From assembly GCA_003427395.1 (NCBI GenBank), contig BFEA01000181.1, forward strand, positions 1,021,442 to 1,075,856: DNA of 54,415 nucleotides, given 5' to 3'. The position numbers were made by a program, and so were the translations under genes. Positions 46,301 through 54,415 of the stretch are shown in pieces (position 1 is the first letter of the stretch; each line of letters opens with the position of its first letter). A model generated the notes under the pieces. It was not told the origin of the DNA, searched no databases, and saw only the letters and a program-made list of their open reading frames with translations. The DNA comes from Chara braunii (taxonomy: Eukaryota; Streptophyta; Charophyceae; Charales; Characeae).

Positions 46301-46483
46301 GAGCATCTAAGGCGACTACCTATCAAACTGAAACTTAGACCAAGTAGTAATCTCACTCAGTTACATGCAAGGCCAAACCACATGGAGTAAGTACTCTCAT
46401 CATTCCCAAGTCAAAATCTTCATAGATAGTCCATGAATCTTTCGGATGATTTACCCTTTATACCCAACTTACATATGGCGTAG

Positions 46484-47260
46484 TGCTAGACCATTCAGCT
46501 TAGAAACAATGTCTAGCATGCCTTTAGGATATACACAAACAGGTTGCACGACTATTTTTCTGTTTTTTGGGCGTATGACTAAAGCATTCAGCTTAAAAAC
46601 AATGCCTCGTTGTCCCGAACTTGTTTAATAACCAAAGTTTAATAATTTTCTGACTTTGTTTTCAAAAAGAAATAAAAATATGGGCAGGGGACTGAGCCAT
46701 TCATCTTAGAAACAATGCTCAGCTTGCCCAGATTATTTCCAATTATACTCAGTACTTTCCTTTCTCTTCTTAATGATATAGGCTTAGTGTTGGACCATTC
46801 AACTTAGAAACAATGTCCAACTGTCAATTCGCATGCAAGTATAGATAAAGTATTTCCTGTTTATACTCATTTTATACTTATGTGCGTGGTTTTCAGGCTA
46901 AACCATTAAGCTTAGAAACAATGCTCATCCTTGGACCAAAAATCCTTCCTAAAAAATAAACAAAAAACTTAACCATTCAGCTTAGAAACAATGTTCAGCT
47001 CATCCTCATTATTCAAAGCATGAAGTTGGATTCTTTAGTCAAACTTCAGTCAGAAACTCCAAAAGAAAACAAATACACCAAGTCATTCACTTAGAAACAA
47101 TGCTTGATCCCAAAGATCAGTCATACAAACCCTCATAAATAAACACAGCAACCAGGCCATTCAGCTTGGAAACAATGCCTGGTCCTTCAAAAAACAATCA
47201 AATAAACATAGCCCTGGGCCATTCAGCTTAGAAACAATGTCTAGTCTTTGGTTGACCTGG
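46484..47260 (+). repeat. Hairpin array B: constant loop, variable paired stems
   Basis: Nine units share the 19-nt loop CATTCAGCTTAGAAACAAT. Stems: TGCTAGAC (46484-46491) with GTCTAGCA (46511-46518), 8 of 8; CTGAGC (46692-46697) with GCTCAG (46717-46722), 6 of 6, plus outer GGGCA/TGCCC; GTTGGAC (46789-46795) with GTCCAAC (46815-46821), 7 of 7; CTTAAC with GTTCAG near 46969, 5 of 6; CAAGT with GCTTG near 47079, 5 with one wobble; ACCAGGC (47151-47157) with GCCTGGT (47177-47183), 7 of 7; CTGGGC with GTCTAG near 47214, 6 with two wobbles. Units near 46577 and 46900 pair poorly. Spacers are unrelated to each other but align with block A. Confidence 0.85.
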
Positions 47261-49533
47261 TCAAACACATGCAAACTGCCTTCCTCCCACCTTCCCCCAG
47301 TTCATCCCTTAGTCTGCTTTCAGTCAAAATAAAGAGAAACTTAGGTTTTTCACATACATTCCTTTCCTTTAGTCTGATTGAATCCTGAAAGAAGGCAAGT
47401 TCATAGGGGTACACATTCATACAGTTAGTCAAACTAAAAAGAAATAGTCAAACAGGGGTAAAGTGGGGTCATATAGACGGAAAAAGATATACATAATGGT
47501 TCCCTACCTCAAGAACCTCGCCTAGGTTCCGGCAGAGCTCCTGCAATCGGTGGGGAGATTCCCCACAGAGTCTTGTTGCGGTCCTACGGGTTGCAATCCC
47601 ACCTGCCGCCTTCCTCTCTGAACCTCAAACTAGACTTAGAGTAAGAAGGATAGAAGCAGATGTCATTGTGTCTCTCGTATACAAGAGGGGTGCTCCCAGA
47701 CTCACGTGAGAGGGCCTTGGTTCCTTGTCTCGCCTGCGGGCCCCGCAATGATGACCAAAGATAACAGCTTGGTCAGACGAAGTCAAACAGTTGAAATCAC
47801 CTCTCTAACGATTCTCCAGTTCGCAGCACTAATCACCTTTATACCCCTCCACAGACCAACTGGCGCTACACTGCAGCCCGACGCACAGACAACTCAGTGA
47901 AACTTCAACAATCTGTCATACGTACGTCACTTGCATGCAACTGCAATGCGCTGCAGCAGCGTATAATGCAAACCTCAACACGCCGTCGCACTGTAATCAA
48001 CGAGGCACAACAACCAGCATCAACTGTAGCCTGCTGGAGCTGCTGGAGCAGCTAGCACGAAGAACGCAAAAAGGTGAGGGCGCAGCAGCACACCGATCAG
48101 ACCTGTCAATCATATGCTCTCACAGTTCCTCCATTCAATCTGGCTGAGTAGCCCGCCAATCGCCAGGCAGGTTTTTTTTTCACCCAACGGGCTGGTCTTT
48201 CTCTCCACTGCGGCTAATGGACACAATAGCGTACTGTTAAGCAGGTTGATCTGCACCCTCACTGCCTATGCCCAGTTACTCCATACGACAGTCTGAGTAA
48301 CGCCCTGGTTGACATACACCCAATCCCGCTGCTAGCGTCTGCTACTTCATTTAGCAAAATGAGCAGTGCCTTGGCCACTGCGGAACGACACAGTAATGCT
48401 GGCAGCAAACAGTCATGCGGTGAACCGCGTCAAACACCGTGCACGCAGTCATCGACTGTGCAACCCTGTTGCCGAGCGCAGAGTAATACCAGTTTACACC
48501 TCACTTCGCAGCCTGTTGTATCAGCTCACCCTCATTATTCTCGTCCTCAGCAAAGAACTCTTAACCTGTTAATCCCTGCTACGCCTGGACCTGGCAAGTT
48601 TTCCAAGCGACCCAAGCAGCAACTGACAGTCAATGCACACCCGAAACTCCTGAGCCCCTGGTATCGGACTGAGCTGGCACCACTAGCTCAACCTTCCTTA
48701 GCATGACTGCGGTGCTCGAGGTGAGTATCCGCCGCTCCAGTCTCGAAATAAAAATCCCTCACACTTCTTATTTCGATACGGTAAGCCACGTACCCGCCTT
48801 CAGGTGATTTTCCACCTTGCTGCCAGCTTCTGCCTACTTCCGTTGTCAGCGTGAGTAGAATCGAATGAATCTACCACTGAAGCTCGACCAGGTGCACCGC
48901 AACTTGGCTACCTGCCCGACCCGTACTAACAACTCTCGAAGTAGGTATGCAGTCTCTCCCTCTCTTTTCTCAGTTTTGATCCTCCTCCGACTCGTGTGCA
49001 TTCACCCGTGCGCTGCGCTCGCCAACTCGGTTCAAGGGTAAGCTCCTGATTCGTGGCTGCCTCCTTACTACTGCCACCAATCGAATGAGCAAAACAATCA
49101 TACGAACCTTCCGCTAGATCACGGTAGAATACATCCTGCCACTTGCCATGCGCGTAAAGAGGTAGAGAGAGGCTACTTCCATCAGTGAAACAAACATCGC
49201 ATCCGGCAACAGGTCGATCTCCAACCTATTGCTAGTCCCACGCTACTTCGACGATAAGATGAGCAAACAACGAAAGAATCTTTTGTTGGAACATGCGTCA
49301 GCTACTAGGTAAGTCTCCATCGTCGCAGCCGCCTCACGCCGCTTCCATCGGTCGGCTCGTCTGGGCAGCGCACAGTAAGCCAGGTAAGTAATATATGAGA
49401 ATGAATTTTTCCCCAGATCGTTGTCAGGTTCGTGCATCTGATTTGGCTCGCCCTCTTCCACGAAGCACCGTAACACCTCCCCGCGCACCTCACTTTCCCT
49501 CTTGCCCATGTTTTGCTGATCCCACGCAAAAAC
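47261..49533. other. Non-coding block B sequence
   Basis: No gene is recognised. 47540-47790 matches 6060-6330. Splice-donor-like words occur at about 48718 (GAGGTGAGTA), 49033 (AGGGTAAGC), 49308 (TAGGTAAGTCT) and 49382 (CAGGTAAGTA). The rest is mixed composition with only short frames. Confidence 0.45.
49526..49533 (+). repeat. Target site duplication, transposon copy 3, left
   Basis: GCAAAAAC precedes CTGGGTAGCAC and is identical to 50230-50237. Confidence 0.85.
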
Positions 49534-50229
49534 CTGGGTAGCACGGCGTATGTGTACGCGGGTTGCGCGTACACACGTACACGTATTCTTGTACGCGACA
49601 CGTACGCGCGTACACATACTCCCACACGTGGGAATATGTAAAAAAAACAAAAACAACAAGTCATCGAAAAAATATGAATCAAAGTATGTTATGCAAAATG
49701 ATATTTCAAACAACTTTTGCCTGAGGCTCATCTCGAAATTATGTACAAAACTCGAGTTAAAAATCAAAGACACAAAAAATAAATAAATTGAAGTAATTAA
49801 AAAAAAACTAGGAAAAAAACACAAAAAAATAAAAACAAACTTCTATAACAAATGTATGTTATGCAGAAATATGATACAAACAACTTTTGCCTGGGAGTCA
49901 TCCCCAAATTCCCAACCAAACTCGAATAAGAAATTAAAAACTAAAAAAAAAAGTAATATTATCATAATAATTAAAAAACTATTTTAAAATATTTTTTAAT
50001 TTGTTAAGGTTTTTTATTTTTAAATCAAGCTTAATTTGGAATTCGGGTATGACTCCCAGGCAAATGTTGTTTGTATCATTATTCTGCACAACATACTTTT
50101 GTTTCAGAGTTTTTTTATTTTGTTTTTTTTTTTAATTTTTACGTACGAGTACGCACAATTTTGGTTCCGTACGTGTACGCCGGAATACGTACGCGTACGC
50201 ACTGCGTACGCGTACATGGTGCTACCCAG
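49534..50229. mobile_element. 696-bp inverted-repeat DNA transposon, copy 3
   Basis: The ends are CTGGGTAGCACG and the inverse GTGCTACCCAG, flanked by a perfect 8-bp duplication, GCAAAAAC. Subterminal zones are rich in TACGCGTACAC-like words. The interior matches copy 1 in the opposite orientation: CAAACAACTTTTGCCTG occurs at about 49709 and 49879, and its inverse CAGGCAAATGTTGTTTG at 50058. Finding the same interior in both orientations at two sites confirms a defined mobile unit. No transposase is encoded. Confidence 0.88.
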
Positions 50230-50237
50230 GCAAAAAC
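50230..50237 (+). repeat. Target site duplication, transposon copy 3, right
   Basis: GCAAAAAC follows the terminal CTACCCAG. Confidence 0.85.
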
Positions 50238-50336
50238 TCACAACTTCTTCGAACTCCCTCGGCACCAAAACCCCGAAATCGTCTTTTGCCTTGCTGTAGG
50301 AAGGGCCAAAACAAAAAAGAAGGGTCTATAAAAGGG

Positions 50337-50935
50337 CCTTAACGGCTAGTTGACACCAAGCATGCTAAAAAAAAGAAAAAAAGAAAAAAGAAAATATAAG
50401 AGAATAAGACAACAGGAGTGAGAGGGAGTGAGGGAGTTAACCGTTTGTAAGCACTACCACAAGTAATGATTGGCAAGTCCCTACTGTTCGAAAATGAAAA
50501 AAAAAAAAAAAAAAAAAAAAAAAGGTCTTAACGACTAGTTGACACTTGGCGTGCTAGAAAAAGAAAGAAAAAGAAAAGAAAAGGTGGGAGACTAAGACAA
50601 GAGGAGTGAGAAAGAGTGAGTGAGTGGTCGTAAGTAGGGACTGACACAAGTACGGACTGGCAGATCCCAACTGTTCAAAAATAATGGGAAAATAAAAGAA
50701 AAGAGAAAAATGACATTAACGGCTAGTTAACACCTGACATGCTAGTAAAAGAAAGAAAAAGAAAATAAAAGGTCGGACAATAAGACAAAAGGAGTGAGAG
50801 GGAGTGAGTGAGTTGGCCGTCAGTAGAGAGCGGCACAAGTAGGGACCAGTGGGTCCTTACTGTTAAGAAATGGAGGGGAAAAAAAATAAAAAAATAAAAT
50901 AAAATAAAAGATAAAAAGACCCTAACAATAAAAAA
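50337..50935 (+). repeat. 188-bp tandem repeat, three units
   Basis: Units start CTTAACGGCTAGTTGACACC (50338), CTTAACGACTAGTTGACACT (50526) and ATTAACGGCTAGTTAACACC (50714). Each contains an A-rich AAAGAAAAAG stretch, GACAAGAGGAGTGAGAGGGA-like sequence and ends with TCCCTACTGTTC-like sequence plus poly-A. The second junction has an A-run at 50495-50523. Confidence 0.85.
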
Positions 50936-51630
50936 AACGGTCATTTAGGGAGATACATCTGTAGCCAAATACATCTTGGGATATGATGGTTGCAAAGTAT
51001 CTTGATTTTTTTTTGAATTTGCAGAGAAAATCAAGAAAAATCAAGGCCGCATGCAACCGAGATACAACGGATTTGCATGGGGGAGGGGAAATACATGTTT
51101 TAGGTGCATCCTGAACCAACATTGATTACGGATGCACTCGAAAGTTTGTCGTTTTATTTTTTTTCAGTTTGGGCAAGTTCTGGGGCCATAGGGCTAGGGA
51201 AAAGGTCACCATTGCAGTCCGAGAAATAACGGACTGCATCGGGGTGCCTAGGCCAAAGGGAAAAAGGGCCTTGGCACACCAAAAACACTAGAAAAGAGGG
51301 TATTGGGCTTGAGCAAATGGAGACGGTAAAACGTGGCCACAAGATGGTGGATCTTTCGCGGCCAGGAATATTCATGGCACTTGAGGCCATGAGAGGAAAG
51401 GATTCGGAGTACCGTGGAAAAGGGAGCCCCAAATAAGAATGGGACGTTACCGGAAATGATGTCGGGGACTAGGTAGGCTCAAATAAAAATAGTTGAAAAT
51501 TGAGACATGCGCCGGCAGGACCACCGCTGGGACTAGAAAATGAGACTAGCATGGAAAAATGGCGGGGACTTGAGTTCCCCCAAGGGAATCGTGAACCAGC
51601 AGAGGGAGGGAACATGCAAAACAAGTGGCG

Positions 51631-51654
51631 TCGTCAAGATCGAGATCTTGACGA
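51631..51654. repeat. Inverted repeat, 11-bp arms, 2-bp centre
   Basis: TCGTCAAGATC and GATCTTGACGA are separated by GA. The block A copy (10841-10864) keeps 9 of 11 pairs, so the palindrome is conserved but loosely. Could be a protein binding site or a hairpin. Confidence 0.7.
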
Positions 51655-51947
51655 TGGAAAACATTAGTCACTATGAGTGCAAAACTGAATAAACCAAAGG
51701 AGAAGGTGTTAGGGAACAAAACGGAGAGAAAAAGGATGAAGCAGGGACTGTCCAGCAGTACGAGATATCTTGGACTAGCAAGGCATGAGAAAATAGAGCC
51801 CCAAGGGGCTCTATGCAGAAAATAAGTTGCCAAGGAAAAATCAGAGCAAGGGGGGACACAAATTGAGACTAACGGAGACAAAATGGAACCCCTATGAGTG
51901 TCAGGGCTTCATTATTGTCATCCGATAAATAACGAACTACTACTATA

Positions 51948-51971
51948 TCTTGATCTAGATCTAGATCAAGA
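51948..51971. repeat. Perfect 24-bp palindrome
   Basis: TCTTGATCTAGA is followed directly by its exact inverse complement, TCTAGATCAAGA. It has no clear match in block A, so it arose after the duplication or was lost there. Confidence 0.85.
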
Positions 51972-53529
51972 TCTAGGGTCTAAAAAAATGGTCAATAAAT
52001 ATTGACATTTGTCCTCGCAAAATTAAAAGAAGATAAAAGAAAGGAGAGAAAAAAGAGGGAGAGTGAGACAAAGAGGGGAGAAAAACGAGGAATGAGGTGG
52101 CTGGCCAGTTGGGACTGGCAGTATAGGGACTGACAAGTCTCTATCTAGGCAGGATATTCCAGATTTCATGAAGGAAAATTCGGACTTGGAGATATGGTCC
52201 TAAGGGCATTATCTTTCAATTATCCCCAGAACGTAAAGAGAGAAAAATAAAAAAGGGCATTGTGGTGGTGCCAACTCACAATGGATAATTATGAAATAAT
52301 ATCAAAAATGGAAATAAAATAAAGAAAAGAAAAGAAAAAGAAAAGACAAGAAAAGAAGTGCATCCAACCAAAATTTAAGAAAGATACACTTGAAATGTGA
52401 GTTATGCATCAAGGCCACTAGCCTTTATCTCGGAGAAGATTTGGCCCCAGGAATTGATCAAAGGGCGAGATCGTACCTCAAAAGTAAACATTTTTGAGGT
52501 ATGTTGTGCTTAGAGCCTTGAGCTCCCATAACCTTTCCTGGGAGTTCTGAAGATTGCTCTTGGAAGGGAAAACAATCTATATAAGAGAGGGAGGTTGCAG
52601 CTCAACTCATACTTGCTCCCTACGTCCAAGTGTTGCCCAAAAGACTAGCGGACGTGCCTTTAAGGCCGAGGGAACAAGGAGAGACCCTTTGAGTGCCTCG
52701 GACCATTTATGGCACATAAGAGGGACCCATGGGTTGCCCAAGGTGTGGCGGGCCGCCTACTTAAGAAAGGAAGGTTGGTCGCCCCACTCACATCTGATCG
52801 AGACAATTAGACATGGCCAAAGTGCCGCAAGTAGAACCCTAGGCCAAACCGGATTGTGAAGGAGTGTTGTAGTACTACTTTAGAGAGTGTAGCTAGGGAT
52901 AGAAACTCAAAAGGGGCTGGGGAGAATGACACCGGCCTAAGGAGGGGCTCCGCTATGCCTCCTTGGCTCTAATAGTTGAGAGGTTCATTGGGGTCCCCTT
53001 AGCCCTCCTAGAGGGAAGGACTCCATTGCTCTAAAGGTAGGAGGCTTACCATAGCCAAAAGAGGGGATATTCCGAGCAGGAGGAGGAGGACTTGAGGAAG
53101 AAATAAGTCATAGCTAGAAGACAAGTGTGCAAAGAGATTCTTCTTCTTCTTCATTCCCTCCTCCCTCCTCTCTCCTCTCCCCTCATTTCCTCTCTCTCCA
53201 TGGTTAAGGCTTCCCAAATATAGGGATGAGGTAGGAAGTAGCTCCTCCATTAGTATAGTTTCCATAAAGGTCATTTCCCTTGCCCTCTGGCAAATCGCCA
53301 CTTTATGTCATATGATTTTCAACTTGAAGGTGAGTTTTACTCCCTCTCTCTCAAGATCTCTCTCTCTCTCTCTCCACTTGGGGGTAAATCGTTCCTCTCG
53401 TTTTCACTCGTGCTAGTACTTTGGTGATCCTTGCCTCTTGCGTTGTTCACTCTGCGATGATCTGATTCAATGTTGGTTGCTTCCATGAGTCTCATGCAAG
53501 TGTTTGAGCTAGTCTCATTCACATGCATG

Positions 53530-54269
53530 GTTCATCTTCTCACATGATGATGCTCTAGTTCAGTCTTGTTATTTCCTTGAGTCTATGGCATGTGTTTGAC
53601 CAAGTCTCACTCATATGCATGACTCATCTCTCACATAATGAAGATTCATTCCAAGTTTTTTGCATCTATGAGTAACAAGCATGTGTTTGAGCAAGTCTCA
53701 CTCACATGCATCACTTTTTTCTCCACTTGGTGATGTACCGTTTTTTTCTTAGTTGCTCCATAGCTCACATATGTGTATGCCCTAGTCCACTTGTGTAATT
53801 CAGTCCTTTCTCCACTTGGTGATGTGCCGGTTGTTCCTAGTTGCCTCCATAGCTTCACACATGTGTTTGCTCTAGTTTGACTTGCGCAGTTTAGTCCTTT
53901 CTTCAATTGGTGATGTGTCGGTTCTTCCTCGTTGCTTTCATAGCTTCATACATGTGTTGATGATGTGTATGCTTTAGTCTAACTTGTGCAGTTCAGCCCT
54001 CTCTCCACTTGGTGATGTGCTGGTTCTTCCTAATTGCTTTTATGGCTTCACAGATGTGTATGTTCTAATTTAACTTGTGCAGTTCAAACATTTCCTCACT
54101 TGGTGATGTGCCAGTTGTTCCTAGTTGCTCCCATATCTTCACACATGTCCATGTTCTAGTTTGACTTGTGCAGTTCAACCTTTTCTCCACTTGGTGATGT
54201 ACCAGTTCTTCCTAGTTGTTGCCATAGCTTCACGCATGTGTATGCTCTAGTTTTACTTGTGCAGTTCAG
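53530..54269 (+). repeat. 92-bp satellite, block B copy, cut off
   Basis: After irregular first units (53530-53720), CTTGGTGATGTG recurs at about 53728, 53816, 53909, 54009, 54099 and 54189, with TAGCTTCACACATGTG and CTTGTGCAGTTCAG as in subfamily 2 of block A. The array stops abruptly within a unit at 54269. Confidence 0.9.
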
Positions 54270-54415
54270 CTACGAATCCCCCTCGGCGGCGGCCATCCGC
54301 GGATAAATCCGCGGTCGCGGCCTAGGCCGTGATCTCGCAGATGTGTCCGCGCGGCCACGCGACTTTGCGACCGCATGGCGGCCAGTGGGGAGGGGGGTTT
54401 GGGATTTGGGAAGCG
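54270..54415. mobile_element. Probable tip of another DNA transposon
   Basis: Satellite sequence changes inside a unit to GC-rich DNA starting CTACGAATCCCCC, which resembles the hAT end at 22027 (CTATGTTTCCCCC, 9 of 13). Palindromic words such as CCGCGGAT-AA-ATCCGCGG and GGCCGTGA follow, like the hAT subterminal zones. The element runs out of the window, so no second end or duplication can be seen. Confidence 0.5.

Larger units (their letters stand above)
50936..53529. other. Non-coding part of block B before the satellite
   Basis: No gene is recognised. The sequence at 51470-51860 parallels 10650-11060 in block A. It includes two strong inverted repeats (51631-51654 and 51948-51971). A (CT)n at 53342-53373 ends this part. 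Confidence 0.5.
42885..54269. repeat. Block B, right copy of the long composite direct repeat
   Basis: The order is the same as in block A: conserved 5' part (42885-43300), AAACCGACGAATCGG region (44341), 122-bp repeats, hairpin array, CGGTCCTACGGG region, splice-donor-like motifs, AAATAAAAATAGTTG region, and satellite. Block B differs by a 910-bp transposon at 44732, a 696-bp transposon at 49534 and a far shorter satellite before the sequence is cut by the element at 54270. Confidence 0.75.

Overview
This is repeat-dominated eukaryotic nuclear DNA, with no recognisable single-copy host gene. The coding remnants are plant-type transposable elements: a Ty3/gypsy retrotransposon and a BED-finger/DUF659 hAT transposase. 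Together with long CT/GA microsatellites, satellites and assembly gaps, they fit a large streptophyte genome. The wording of the gag-pol and hAT proteins most resembles what I recall from the charophyte alga Chara braunii; that identification is an inference, not a search result.

Layout: (1) 1-2316 is AT-rich sequence without genes. (2) About 2317-17080 is 'block A', a composite repeat holding a 122-bp tandem array, an array of small hairpins, a 669-bp inverted-repeat transposon, and a long 90/92-bp satellite. (3) About 17100-41580 is one large, decayed Ty3/gypsy retroelement on the + strand: a tRNA-iMet-like primer binding site at 20055, a long unfamiliar ORF before gag, gag, protease, reverse transcriptase, RNase H, integrase, and another decayed ORF after pol. 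A 7.8-kb hAT transposon (22027-29836) sits inside the pre-gag ORF in the opposite orientation. It still has a perfect 8-bp target duplication, and removing it rejoins the interrupted frame. (4) 41690-42884 is microsatellite plus a 25/27-bp satellite. (5) From 42885 'block B', a diverged direct copy of block A, runs in the same order to about 54269. It carries two more copies of the inverted-repeat transposon. (6) From 54270 GC-rich sequence interrupts the satellite, probably the tip of another DNA transposon.

The most unusual signal is in the hairpin arrays at 4970-5790 and 46484-47260. Each unit has a nearly invariant loop of about 19 nt, held by a stem whose sequence differs from unit to unit while its pairing is kept. 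Units in corresponding positions in blocks A and B have different stems, and each block has its own loop sequence. This is the pattern expected of compensatory change in a structured nucleic acid, or of a mini-element that sits at the centres of palindromes. I know of no described element with this architecture.

No gene in the window appears intact. The pol ORF has several stops, at least three frameshifts, a tyrosine in place of a zinc-knuckle cysteine, and asparagine at the position expected for the first integrase catalytic aspartate. The hAT transposase also has in-frame stops. The window therefore records layered insertion and decay rather than a working operon or pathway.
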